From Pelargonium x hortorum (Eukaryota; Streptophyta; Magnoliopsida; Geraniales; Geraniaceae): a stretch of 64,000 nucleotides of DNA. The first letter of the stretch is position 1, and the number at the start of each line of letters is the position of its first letter. Shown here piece by piece: positions 23,961 through 37,200 of this stretch. The position numbers were made by a program, and so were the translations under genes. The DNA lies in assembly GCA_036897525.1 (NCBI GenBank), contig JAYMTJ010000005.1:1-64000 (forward strand), given 5' to 3'. The notes beneath the pieces are model-generated. The model was not told where the DNA came from and searched no databases. It saw nothing but the letters and a program-made list of their open reading frames with translations.

Positions 23961-26079
23961 AGGTTTGTATCCTCCTTAGCGATAAGCTACATAACACTAG
24001 AGGAATATACCTTCAAAAAGACTAACTAGTAATCTAGAAAACTAAGGAATACCACTTACTAATTACTATAACTTCTCTAATCTAATACTGCAGTCTTATC
24101 CTATAGCTACAGCCAAGGCAAAGAGGGGTCTTATCTTTTTTTGTTTAGGAAGGATTTCTGGAGACAGGAAAGGAGGGAGGATTAATTAAAAGAGTCCTTT
24201 TCTGCTGTATTTTCTAGTTTTTGGTACTCAAATTGGAGGTTCCATGCAATATTTTGCAAAGTGGAGTTGTTAATCCGGAATTCCTTTTCAAAATTAACTT
24301 TTATTAGTATAGACCTTTCCCTTTTATTATCAATAGGGTACAGAAAATACTTAATGAAGTGACAATAGTTTTCTTTTCTGATCTGAGGTATAGCTTAACT
24401 TAAATAAAGTTTGTACTTAATTGTTGATACTTAACTTTAGAGTCAATATAGCAAGTTTCTCCCACGTGCTAGCCCAAGCCGAAACCGGTTTGCGCACAAA
24501 AAGCCCCCGTTCGTTCTCTTTGAAGAATTTCCCGTATCTCCGAGGTGTATTAAAAAAAGGTAACCCTAGCTTTAAATTGTTCTACTCAAATACACGAGAG
24601 TGCTCAGGATAAACTAGGAATTCCGCCTAAAAGAACTCTCTGTCCACAACGCTTTGAACCTGCGGCGCGCCCCTATAATAGACCTTGCTTTGTAGGTTAA
24701 GTAAATTTGAGAACTGTTACTACAGACCTGGGCGTACTAAAAAAAAGTTAGATAGATCCGCAAAAACCAAACATGATAGAATCTCAGTGATTTCGTTACA
24801 TGGAAATCTTTTTGCAAAAATTATGAGTTTTAGTAGTTAGTGGAATTCCTTTTATTAGAGCACCAATTGATATCAAAAGCAAATTCAGTTTCAGTTGAGT
24901 TACTGTAATAGGGTTTTTTTTATTACAATCAGATATGATATTCCAGGGTTTTCAGGCTAGCCAGTTTCGTTTCTTTTACTCAGTCTTGGGTAAGAAGGCA
25001 TGGGTTCAAATCGTTAACAAAAATCTTGAAGTACAAATTTATAAGGTTCCTTTATTACTGAAGTTTTAGACTGGGTATGCGCTTACGACAAATAGAAAGT
25101 ACTCCGTGTCTTTTATATAATAAAACTATAAACTTTTCTAAGGGAGCTTCTCTGGAGAAATAAACTCAAGAGTAGTCTAGAGTTAAAACAATCTAAAACT
25201 TTTGGATAATATAATTAAGTATTTCCTACTTAGCATATTAAAGTTCGATTCTGGAGGTAAGGACAAATGTTCTAGTATATAATAATGCAAGGAGTTCATA
25301 ATAAAGTTTAGTGAGTTAATAACGTTCTTTCGGGTTTTATTGCTTGTAATCTTGCAAAATAAGCATTATCACGAGTTAGCAGAGTCTGGGAAATTCTGAA
25401 AAAAAAGGTTTTCCATATTTAAGGTACTTACTCAGTAAAATAAATGGCTAAAGCATTCTAAAGGTACGGTTTTTCGAAGTATATAGTTTTTTAACCTTCA
25501 CAGTAAGGGTTTGTTTAGGTATCCTCCTACATATGCCTAGTAATTGTCGTTTTCAAAGATTTAAAGGAATATTTAGGGCTATACTAAGTTAAGTGAATAC
25601 TGCTTAAATTGAAATATGGACAGATATATATAGGATAGGGTCTTTGTTTAATTTAGTCTTTTTTAATCTAGCCAGGGAGGGGGAGTCCCTTGAATTTTTT
25701 TTCTTGCTATGTCTCAGGAACTTCAATCCGTTTAATGAGTATTCTAGTACTCCTTGCCTTATTGTTACAGGAGTTTCTTTGTGTAATGTAGGATCCTAGT
25801 ACTGACCCGTTTTTATTAAAAATCTGGGCGCCCCTTTCGTTTACATACTGGAAATGCTCTGGTCTAACTGCCCAAAGTCTTTCCACTGGGAATGCCATAA
25901 AGGGTCTGCTATAACAAAGACAAATAACAGAAGTAAAACGAGTCTATGTATGTCTAGCCACTCAAGAATCTTGTTGACAAAAGGGAAACTATATTAAGAA
26001 TAATTTAAGGTATAACTATAGCTTAAAAAAGATTAGATAAGTATATAAAAAAGTTGTACAAGAAAGAGCCGAGGATTTG
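23961..26079. other. gene-free block
   Basis: Background AT-rich sequence. Two 63-codon frames (24421-24612 plus, 25707-25898 minus) are chance-sized. At 25010-25030 there is a lone T-loop-like word (GGGTTCAAATCG) without a D arm or acceptor. Confidence 0.55.
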
Positions 26080-26350
26080 ACCTAGGATGTGTACCGACAG
26101 CTAAGCTAAGAGGATATAAGTGCCAGCTCACAAGGTAAGAGGTGTCTTTCAGTGAGGCTTCCTTATTAAGCGGAGGCTTTTGTTAAGGAAAGCTAAGCTT
26201 GCTTAGAAAGATATCCGTATAGTATAGGTAGTGCCGGCATTATGGATAAAGGTTGCGGTTGGCATGAAACAGGTTACAGCTATGAAGATTTAGATTTGGA
26301 ACAAAAGACAGGCTGGTATAAGTAAAGCTACAAACAAGTTAGTAGATAGT
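26080..26350. other. island with two coding-like plus frames
   Basis: From about 26170 the plus strand is rich in GCT, GGT, GAA and ACA words. One frame contains an ATG (26242-26244) and reads MDKGCGWHETGYSYEDLDLE to a TAA after 27 codons. The next frame reads VVPALWIKVAVGMKQVTAM through a similar number of stops. Two frames looking equally protein-like shows that composition, not coding, may be the cause. The first 60 bases hold a weak minus-strand tRNA-like fold (26066-26129). Confidence 0.25.
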
Positions 26351-29300
26351 AGAAGCTAAGGAAATGTTTAAGGAAATTTATCGAAATATTCTTAATAATA
26401 TAACACTGTACGTAAATAAGTAAAGAGCCAATATAGTTTAGTCAAGACTCCCAGTTCATAAATTAAAAAAATCTGTACCTACAGCTCTCTTAAAACTCTT
26501 TTTTGGTAAAGTCCTTAGTATAAATTTGTATAGTCTATGGTACTAATTTTAGAGGAATTGCATTAACGAAGAGTATTTTAGCTTTGACCGGATAAGAGTA
26601 ATGTTTCAATTTTTTTTTTATTCAGCTTTTCTTTTGGTTTTATACAGTGAGTGATATAGCTTCATGTAACTATATAAGTGGTAATCAAATAGATCTGAAC
26701 TACAAAAAAGTACAAGATTATGCTGAGCGGTTCTATATTCTAGAAAAGAACTGGTAAACCGTAATTTATACCTTTTGAAAAGTTGTAGTATAGGGTATCC
26801 ACAAAGAGTTAGTACCAACAACTTCCAGAATAGCAGGGAGATCTTTATCCGCACCGCAAAGACATAAAAAAAGCCTAAGAAGATTCTGAATAAGCGTAAG
26901 TCTCGTGACTGCTCACTATGAAACAAGGGTTCCTTTTTAAAAAATACACTCTAGCTCTCATTATTAGGATCTAACTAGTTCCACAAACCAAGAATAGAAG
27001 TAAGTCTCCTATCTTGAGATAGTATTATAGCTAGAATTCTTACAGGTCTAGGAGTCAAGTCATTTTATATACGTTTATAAATAGCAGTACTATTATTACA
27101 GTCTCTTATCTTATTACGTGGGGTAATCAAAAAGCGAAGAGCCCCCCTTTTCTTAGTATTTAACGATTCGATTTACTGGATTTTACTAAGGCGGCAGAAA
27201 TTCACAGCAAAAAGGATTCCCTTGACCCTTGGAAAGTCTTATCCGGGAATAAAGACGAAAGTTGAGCCTTGAATCTATTATAATCTTACCGAGCTCTCTT
27301 TAAAATATGGGTATACAACTGATGCAGTTTCATATATCTTGTACTTTTAGGTTCAATTTTTAAAGAACGTGAGGAACCTAGTAAGCTCAAAATCGCAAGT
27401 TAAAGCGATAATACTTTCGGAATTAAATAGAATCTCTTAAAAAAGCTGCCTAGATAGAGAAAATTCAGTCATTTTCTAGGGGAATCCAATTCCGCTGCCC
27501 TTGACTAAACAAAAGTTCTATAAGCGCTTGTGAAGAAACTAAAATACTCGGGTCTGGAAAACCTAAATTTTTAGGACAATTTCGTAGATAACGAGTGTAA
27601 GGGTTGTTATAGCCTGCATCTTTAATAAAAAAAAGTAGGAGCTGTACAAGAAGACACATAACTTAAAACCAATAGCATAAGTGTTACTGCTAAAACAAAA
27701 TAATCCTAAGATTTCCTTATTATAAGAATAAGAATAAGTGATTGCAAAAGTCAAACTCTAGAAACTGCGAAACGAAAGAAGGGCCCCTTTATCTAGTCTT
27801 CTACTTTCATAAAGTAATGAGATCTACAGCGAAATTTTCTATTTTCTATAATGAATCGATTAGATTGAGGGGTACTAAAACGAAAGGGCCCATACTCTGG
27901 GGTTTAGCTTATTGGGGGATTCCAGTGTAAATCTCGTAAGAGGCTCATTATTAATAAGTACTTGCCATTTTTCAATAAAAGGTATGTACAAAAACAAAAC
28001 ACGTAGGGTACTTGGGTAAGCAAGCTTTAGCTTTAAGTAAAACTCACAGGTGTTTTCCTTGACTAGTAACTTTTTAGACCCTCTCCGCTTGATCTTGAGC
28101 AGTAAACTATAGGGATTACCCTATCTAATAAAGAACTCTCGTAGAATGTGAACGTTTTACATAAAAGGTACAAAGTTGGCATTAAACTCGAAGAGGACAA
28201 GAGCAAGTAAGACTCAGATTTTCTTCACCTTGGTTTTCTATTTTAAAAGTTAATTAAAGCTGCCTAGTAGAAGTATCAGAGTGCTTTAGATTCTAAAGGA
28301 TCCCTTTTAGCAAAATGCGATATTCATTAAATGCAGGTTTTATCAATTTTATATACTAGGAAGTACTAGTAAAGATTTCTTATAGATAAATCCAGGACAA
28401 GCTTGTACTTTCCTTAGTTCGCTAAAACGTGTTTATATGCAGTCAAAAATAGCAATACCTGTAAACAATGAATATGTCTTCGATATTTTTCAGACAGGCC
28501 AGTTAAGAGCAGTACTCTCTGTTCCAATTAAGTATTATCCTCTCGCTGTAGTAGTTATAAGCGTTCTTAAAAATGAAATCCTTTCTGACAGATTCTTTTC
28601 CAAAATACATAGGTACTAGAAAAGAACCTACCGCAAGGAGGTATTTATGAATTAGGTAAGGCCCGCGGTTCCTGTAACGCACGCGTATAATAAGATTTTC
28701 GTATCCCTATTAGAAGATTGCTAGGGTACCAACCCCCTACTAATATCAGGTCCTCGGTAAGGAGTGCCCCTATCCTTATTAGAACTGCCATTTACATTTA
28801 GAAGAAATACAAGTTAAATACCCTGTAGATTGGACCAAATCCTGGAAACGCCCAAAAACAATTAGATCGACATTATGTCTTTATACTTCCAAATTATCTA
28901 AATGAAACTTTCGTATAAGGTGTATCCTGAGGCCCTTTAACTATTAGCCATTTGAGCCCTCGTTACATACCTGACTCTTGAGGTTTTATACTTAAATTAA
29001 CTTCTCAGCTTCATTATTTGGCTCAGTCTTAGTTAACATGCTTTATAAAAAAACCCTATTTATATAAGATACCCCTCTTTAGTACTGTCTACTTCTGTAA
29101 CCTGTATCGCCTACCTAACTTAAAAATAAGTAATATACTATGCTTTCATTTTAAAAGCGCCCCCTTTTTGCTCTAGCTACGGAAATTGCTTTTAGCACTG
29201 CCTTAAAAAACCCCAGTAACTTTTAAATAAAGTACAGAAACCTGTACAAACAACCTCGTAAAATAGAGAAACTCTTCTCTTGCTAGTCAAGCTAGGGGAC

Positions 29301-29427
29301 CCTCATTTTCCTCGCAGCTCCTTATACCTAATTGCATAAAAAGAATTTATAAAAACAAGGAAGTCCTACAGATCCGGGATATTCGTAGCAAGGGCATAAA
29401 AAGTTTTTTTTCTTGTGTACCTAACTA
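26351..29427. other. gene-free block
   Basis: No recognisable gene. The largest start-initiated frame is 102 codons (26618-26926, minus, TTG start), near the chance maximum. GGGGATTCC-type motifs occur at 27479-27487 and 27915-27923. Confidence 0.55.
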
Positions 29428-29453
29428 ATTAAGACTCCTTAAGGAGTCTTAAT
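29428..29453. repeat. 26-bp perfect palindrome
   Basis: ATTAAGACTCCTT is followed immediately by its exact reverse complement, giving 13-bp arms with no spacer, centred between 29440 and 29441. By rough base-pairing odds, such an event is expected only about 0.003 times in 64 kb. No T-run follows, so it is not a typical intrinsic terminator. The central 12 bases (CTCCTTAAGGAG) also occur at about 46239-46250. It could form a cruciform, be a recombination scar, or bind a dimeric protein. Confidence 0.8.
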
Positions 29454-29828
29454 GATTAATAGATAACTAAGATAAAACACCGTTGAAACCAGAAGGAAAA
29501 GAGCTAAAACGAAGTCAACTACTTTTTTAGTTGTAACGAGATTCCTTTTTCAAAGCAAAGTAGGACACGGAAATAAATAGGATAGTTCACTTAGTCTAAA
29601 CTGGATATCCAGGATCCGTACTGTGAGTTAAAGAGAAGCTATTATATGAGTAACTTATACTAATTTGTTAACCTCGTTTAAAGCCAATCCGTATTTTGGA
29701 ATAATTTCTTTTATACAGGAACTTACTCAAAAAAAGGTGAGGGGTTGCCCTTTTTCTCGAGAGTTTAGTCCTTTCTTTACTCAGCGTTCTTAATTATTTC
29801 AAATTTATATGTTGTGAAACAACCAACA

Positions 29829-29863
29829 AACAAGATCCATATATTACCAAATTGGATCTTGTT
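29829..29863. repeat. inverted repeat, 11-bp arms, 13-base loop
   Basis: AACAAGATCCA (29829-29839) pairs perfectly with TGGATCTTGTT (29853-29863). About one such structure is expected by chance in the window, so significance is low. No gene flanks it. Confidence 0.4.
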
Positions 29864-32800
29864 GGGAGATTTGAACTTATATCCTATACTCCCCCAATCA
29901 ATAATAATAATACTGAAATGGCAGTAAAGTTTTAGCCTTTATATATTGCAAACTGATTAACCTCAAACTTATATTCTATTCTGTACACCCCATTCATATT
30001 AATTATTAAAGATTTTTTCTGGTAGTAATTCCAAACATTATTACGAGGTTTTAATAAAAAAAAGAATCCAGGGCTAGCTTTAGTATGTTAAGAAAAATGC
30101 CTTTATATTATAATATAAGAGCTGAAGATCTCGAAGGACTGTTTTCGTCTTATGTGTTTATGTCAAACAGGATGTAGGTCAGACAAGTAAAAGAGTGTTC
30201 GAACAGAGTAAATGATTACTTGTTTCATCAGTACTACCTGTACCTGTACTATACTACAAATCTAGATATTCCAATATTTAATTAAAAACTCGACTTATTT
30301 TATTATTTTGCAAAACTTTATTGTTGTAAAAAAAAAACTGAACAATCCATGCAATGTAGAGTTGGTAAATGGAGGACAAACTCGGCGATATACGATTAAT
30401 TAAATAAAGGGTTATGCTTTTTTAGACTCGAAATTATTCCTATACCTTTAAATCAGAACTCCCTCTTCTAATTGAAATCACATTTAGGTTTAGGTCCCCC
30501 TTGAAAAGAAAAGGGATTTTAAGTGTTCTACTATCCCCAACTAAGAAGATTTTATAGAAGAACTTTTCTTTTTTTTAGTTAGTGGCCGAATAGCTTATCG
30601 TTGAGTACACGTCCTCGCTTTGGACAAATACAAATACAAATAAATACAAATAGAGAGCTACGTCAATTCATTTTATAGTATATGGACAATAGGTAAAAGC
30701 AATCCTTATTTTTCATATTCAACTTTATCAAACCCTGCTTTTGTAAATTACCGCGTATCGTAGTAATCAAGCCAAAAGGAGCCGTAGGTAAAGAAAGATA
30801 TAGGTCTTACTACTAACTTTTACTTTATTATTTCAGTTCTTGCAGCAATAGTACATACAAGCCTGTGGGATTCTTGTAAGTGTTGGTTACTATGTACTTG
30901 TGATATGTTATATAATACATTAAAGTTGTCACTTTTTTGGTATGCCAACAAAAAAAAGGGGTGTACTCCAGGCGTTAAGTGTATGTTAGTAAGTCATATA
31001 TCACCCGGTTAGGGCCTATTTCCCCGATTAAAAATTTATTCTCTAATTGTGAACCAGCCTAAATTAGGATACTATATATTTCTGTGGAATAAGAGACCTC
31101 ACTAATCCTAGAAGAATGTTAATAGTAACAGACACACTGGAATAGCGATACGAGACTTACTGAACATTCCTAAATAAAGTTAGAACCTTAGAATAATATG
31201 GCTTCATAGTTTTATTGACGGCTCTCCTTTAGATTAAGACCAATCTTCAAGAGTTACCTATTTCAAAAAAAGGAAATTAAAAAAAACCGGGTGAATTCCC
31301 TAATTAGCGAAGTTCACAATTTGGATTTGGACCTTTAGGTTAGGTATCTCAAACTTCTCAAAAGTACAGGTAATCTAACAAACTTTACTCCGAATAATTT
31401 AGGTACATAAAGACCCTTTCTTTATCAGGATCAAACCCTGCTTATTCTGCCTGGCAAATAAATTCCTTTTACTAATTTGGTAAGCCAAAGCCCTTAGTAG
31501 GAGTCTTCTCTATACCCCCGATAGACACTCTTATGGGATATACTAAATCTAAATGGAGTTTTGCAACTTTTCAACTAACAAGTAAAAAAGGGTTTTCATT
31601 AGTAACCTTTCCGGGATTTGGGGGTTCCGCAAGAGAATTTAACTCGATAAAGTGGGTTTTGTCCTTAAGGAGCTCTGTAAAATTAGGAGACCAGACCAAG
31701 AGAGGCTTGCTTCTGGTGGGTGATATAGAATCTGAGTTTTTTCATTAAAGATTCTCTTTTAGCTTTTGAGTTCCTGAAGGGGAAAAAAATCTTCCAAAAC
31801 TTTCATATACACTAAAATTTCCGTTACCTAAAATAAAAGGGCCCCGGGCTAATTACGAAAGATTCCAGATTAGATTGTAGTATAACCAATGGGTTTCGTC
31901 AGGTGAAGCCGCCTTGCTTAGAAAGTAGTGTATAAATTAAGGGTGCTAGTAAAGTTTCTTATAGGGTTATATACTTTTATAATCAACAAAGGGTGAGCTA
32001 TAAACTTAGTTGAATTTCAAGTCGAGCTAATTGGAAGATAAAGGAAGGAAGTCTTAAACTAAAGGAAAGACCCTCTTGGCTATAAAATTGTTCTGCTCGG
32101 ATATATTAGTTTTTCTTTGATTAGAATGGAATGGAGTCCCATGAGCTGAGAGTAATTAAAAAAACCTCGAGTTGAGACCCTGTCATTTTGGAATACATCC
32201 GAAGACGTGGATTCAAATGCTTTTAAGTCCCTTCAGAGTACCGAAAGTCAAACTATTTCTTTTTATTACCCGTAGCTTGTGTTAACTACGCGCTCTGTAG
32301 TACTATATAATCCAAGTATTTTGATGAAACCCGCTTATATAAATAAAAAATGACTAATATAAGGTATCAAAAAAATATTATACTATAGGAACTGGTTTAC
32401 AATTGAAAAAAACCCTAAGGGGACTCTAGGCAAGGTAGAACCTGGAAGGTTGTAAATAGAATATTTTTCCTTACTTGTAAGTTGTAAACTAGAATTCTGG
32501 TAGCATACCTGAGCCCTAATAAGGGAGTGAGTCTCGCCATTTGCATTTATTTAATGCTTTTGATTTTTACTCCTAAAAAGTCGGGGTATTCACAGTGATA
32601 CAGGACAGATAAGCGCTTTCTAACTTAACTGCGTTTTTGGTTATAGAATAACTTTACCAGGGCCTTTATTTAGATAGAATGCTTTAGTCAGTGCGGCCCT
32701 ACAAGATACTCAAAACTATGCTTAGGTGCCGGATAACGCCTAAAATCCTGCTTAATTGAAACAAAAAAAGGGGACGGAAAAAGACTTTATATGTTGATAA

Positions 32801-33965
32801 ATGATACATCCGATACAAGCAAGAGTATAAAGCAACTTCGACGAAAGACGTAAAAGTAAAAGCAGGAAAGGGAGTGTATGTAGTATGGGCGCCCTAAATA
32901 AATACTAAATTCCTAATAAAAGTATGAGGTTTACCCATAGTGTTCCATGTATATTAGCAAGTATATTAGACTTTATATATTGTCGAAAAAAGTTTTAGAC
33001 AACTTTCTGATATCCTTTATGGATGTCTCAAGGATCCCATTTACTTTAGTTGTAGAGTTTAAAACTGAGGAGAAACTCTATTAGGTGTTTGATAGGCTTC
33101 CTATATAGATAAGAGATTCGATTCCCCGAGTATTAGTACACAGCGCGATATTCTATTTAATTTCAAGAATTTCTTTTTTATTACAAAAGGGGGAAATATC
33201 CTGTTCTGCGTGCTCTTTGAGAACTTTTTTGTGTTATAGCTGTAGGGCATAAATAACTTATTTTCTTTATGAAGTGATTATACTAAACTAAGCCCGCTTT
33301 TTTTTTTACAGGTTTTTACTTCGATCTTAGTTATGGTTTCCTTCGAATTGGAACATAAATAAAATATACAACAACAAAAAGCGATATCCATGTCATATAC
33401 TACCCGCGGTTTTTTTATAGCATCAGATACAAGAGAAGCTCTTTCCGCGTTTAGTTGAAATGAGACTTACAGGACTCCTTAACCTTTAAAATCTACATCT
33501 ATTTCTTGTCGAAGAAGAGGAAAAAACTTGTTTTGAAAACTAACGGAGGAGTCCGGATCATTGACCTCAACTTAAGTCATTTTAAGTAGAAAGGGGTGAA
33601 TAAGTAAAGGGTTCTGTTTACAGGTCTATTTAGTTTTACCTTGTTCTGAATGAATAAGTATTTCAGCAAAGCGCACTCAAGGTAAACTGATCTAGAAAGA
33701 TCTCCTTTTTTTTTGATAACTTGAGTTATCCAAGGTCAAGTAGAACTTAGATTTTTTCCTTTATCTCTAGAGAACTGATCGTATAGAGAATATATAATAC
33801 CGACTCCAAGCCTCATTGGATATTTACTGTATTTAAATCGTAAGCAAATATTGGATACTTAAGCCGGAGGAATTAAAGATAAATTATTTGCCTGCCTAAG
33901 GTTCTGTACTGTTTTTTTCTCAGAAGGATTCCTTGGAGTTAGTTAACTCCAGAACTACCCCCTAG
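29864..33965. other. gene-free block
   Basis: Background sequence. A (CAAATA)-type tandem stretch lies at 30625-30652. A 71-codon ATG frame at 31533-31748 (plus) ends normally but has no recognisable motif and is chance-sized. Nothing else supported. Confidence 0.55.
30625..30652 (+). repeat. short tandem repeat, CAAATA units
   Basis: Three perfect CAAATA units, four bases (AATA), then a fourth CAAATA. A simple-sequence tract with no evident role. Confidence 0.8.
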
Positions 33966-34265
33966 TTAAAAGAACTAAGAAAGTCTTTTGAATATATAGA
34001 ATACCTTCAAGCCACGCACACTTCTTCATATGACTTCTTTGTTACTACTACTGACTTACTTCTTCTGTATCTTATACATAGTTATTTCTCTATCCTGATA
34101 GCAGCCATACTCTTATCAGTCTTACTCTTATGGGCTATACCTTTCTTCATAGTTAGATTAGTAGGAATAGAAGTAAAAGAGGTAGGAGATCTTATACTAG
34201 AACTTAGAGATAAGGAGACAGAAACTTACCTAATGGGAGAATATAGGGTTCTTTGTCTTATGTAG
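33966..34265 (+). pseudogene. hydrophobic open frame without a start codon
   Basis: A 99-codon frame between two TAG codons, lying in a T-rich island (33990-34450). It has no ATG until near its end. The central part is strongly hydrophobic (ILIAAILLSVLLLWAIPFF, long enough for one membrane span), followed by a charged stretch (VKEVGDLILELRDKETE). Past the closing TAG the same frame stays hydrophobic and meets TAG, TGA, TAG, TAG and TGA before the first TAA at 34599. It could be a remnant of a membrane-protein gene. T-rich DNA gives Leu/Phe/Ile-rich translations anyway, and a TAA-free run of this length is expected about once by chance in the window, so support is weak. Confidence 0.18.
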
Positions 34266-37200
34266 CTAGCGTAGCTTGTAGTTATTCTATTCTATTTTAC
34301 AGAGGAGTTTCGGAATATTATATCTATGAGATTTTGACTAGTTTATATATTAGAGTCTTCTATTAGTTTACTCTATCTATTTATAGTCGTCATTAGATAC
34401 TACTAGTTGTTATACTCTTTTATCTATGTATTATATGTTCTTTAGTTGCTTAAAGTCGACTCCTCTTGTTTTGTTCTCCTGCTCTTATCGTTAGGGAGGA
34501 AAGTGCCCTATAGAATAATAGAGAAATCCCCGTGACCGGCCGCAAACATAGTGAGGGAGGTTAATGCAGGAGAGTACTATAGATAGAACACCTTACACTA
34601 AAACCTACAACCATCAAAATTTGAGTTCATTTACCGGAAATTTAGGAATTTCTTTAGCTCTACTCTTTTATTCCTTAAACATCTCTAATCAGAATACAGT
34701 AACACATTACATTAGAAAATACAAGGGTTCAAACCGCAGAATTTTTATTTGATAAATATCTTACTCAGCTTTACTCTTTACCTTGATATGGTACTCCCCT
34801 AAACCTTATGACTTTATCATTAATCCCGTTTTCAGTAAGTTTAAGGCTTTTTCCCCGTTTCCTCAAATCAAACAGTATGCCGTTCCTACGTTACTAAGGA
34901 GTCCAAGGTAAGCTTGGATATAACACATAAAATGACACCCACATAAATATTTGTTTTAACACTAGCAATACAGAAAAAACTCTGGTACACTAAAATCGAA
35001 GACATAAAAAAAACTTTATTTTATTTACTATTTCCTTGTTTTTAAGAATCCAGGGGTATCACACGGGGATATATTTGGACCTTGCAAACGCCAGATTAAG
35101 AAATTTGTTCAAAAAGAATAGAATTTTAAAGCAAGTAGTAATCTTTAACAAGAGGCCCCTTTGTTTGTAGATCCTTCAAAATACAGAACTATAGAGATGC
35201 GGTGATTAAGCTAAGGGGAAAGACTTGGGGGGATTTCTAAGCAGTTTACTGGACTAATCGTGAAGTTTTAGACTTATAGAGGGTAAATGCCTACCAATGT
35301 GGAAGGGCAATCGGGTTTCTATTTAAGGGTAATTTGTTGCTCTTCAATTCCGGGAGTTTTCTGAGGTAACAGATATTAAAGGTACACTTTTCGGTTTGTA
35401 TTATATTTACAAGAACAGAGGAGTTTAGGAAATGATTTCCCTTTTCTTTTATAGACGCGGTGACTGGTTTATTTAAGATTTGGCAAAAGAGAATAAACTC
35501 GAATATAAGAATCTGATAAGGAATTTATAGTAAAGATTTTTAAGGAAGTCTTGAGCTTTGTTCTTCTTTAACCTAAACCTATGGGTTTTTTTACTGTTAG
35601 GTATTTAACGTCCGAGTACCCATTATTAGACATTCTATTTGAATCTGCAAACTTTAAGCCTCGCGAATTACTTTATTCATTTTTGGTATACTACACTCGG
35701 TAGAAGTGCTCCTTAACTGGGAACCTGAACTCAGCAGACTAACAAGCATTGCCGCAAGATTCAGAGCGGGTTCTAGTTATCAATTTCAGTACACGGGGAT
35801 CCTTTGAGGAGAAATCCAGGCTGCTGGTTGGGTTTCTAATAGCTAAAAAATACTAAGAATTCAAAATATTTCCATATAAACAGGGATTTATCCTTTATTT
35901 TCTATTTTAGAGAGCTTTTTAGATGCATTCATTTATTTGATAGGATTTCCTTCCGTTTTCCTACACAAGAATTCTATATCCCTGCAACAAAAAAAAGAAG
36001 TCTATTTGTTATTAACTATTATTAACTTATAGAGATAGTAAGAGTACGTTTTTAGTATGCTCAAGAGACAGTGGAATAGCTTAAGGGAATTCCCCACGTA
36101 TGCCCATTTATAGAAAGATACTTATTGATAGAGAAGGAGACTTTTGGTACTTTAGAGTTAGTTTGTTTATAAAATTTCGGGCAATGTAATAAATATAATA
36201 AATGGGCTTCATATCTATTCAAGACAAAGTTACTAGGGACACTTAATACTTACTGATAAATACTTCATTGTTAGAATTTATAAAAAAAGGGAAAGAAAGC
36301 CTTGAAGCGCAGCACTTTTATAAAATTCAAATACTGGTGCGTGCCCTATACCGACAGCCCTAAGTCTAACTGAGTAAAATAACTTCTTCCGCTTAATGAG
36401 TTAAAGCCTTATTTGTAAAGAGGGGGGAGACTCCTGGATATTTCTAGCAACAGTTTATCTTTACAGAACCTTAGACATTACACTAGCCAGGATCAAAGTC
36501 TATAAGAGAAGCTGCGCACACAAACTAATATAGAGTAGCAATTTAAAGTTTTTTTAATCTTGTAGGCTAAAACTTACCTCACTCTGGCTCTCTAAAATCA
36601 GATCAAAATACTTATAAAAAACTCGTTTTAAATGTAAAAAAAGAATATTAGGTATTTCCTAGTATTTCTATTTTTCTTACTTTGGGTTCCTAGAAGCTCC
36701 TAAACTATCTATTAAGGAAAATCTTAGGGAATAGGCTTTAAGGCTGCAGTAACTACAGGGGCTACAACAATAATAATAGGAAATTATCCCCTATCTTTCT
36801 TTACCGGAAAGAGAGGAATTCCTTTATCCCCTAACATCCCTTTTATTATCTGGATCTGGAGTCAGAAACCCGGAAGAATCGGAAACTTTTTTGCCAATGT
36901 AATTGCTTTGACGCTTTAGTTATGCTTAGATTAGATTTTCTTTCCTCCTTTATCTGGGTCCATGGTCGGTCGCTTAGAATAAACAAAAAACCGTTTTCTG
37001 AAAGAAAAGCTGCGGATCAATGAATGGACTTAATCTTAAATCTAACCGGATATTTGAAATAGAAAAAAGAGCTCTGTTAAAGGGCGCTCTTTTAAAAATA
37101 CTAAGATTGAGGCATATCTTTTTTTTTTACCAAATTGGGTTGGGTATAATTATAATATATATATATATAAAGTGCCCGAGAATCCTGTTGAGTAAAACGA

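Noticed and set aside
26121-26139. GTGCCAGC...GGTAA, like the 530 loop of small-subunit rRNA
   Set aside because: Only 14 of 19 bases match, and there is no further small-subunit rRNA sequence on either side.
26618-26926. 102-codon minus-strand frame
   Set aside because: TTG start, composition typical of translated AT-rich DNA, no motif.
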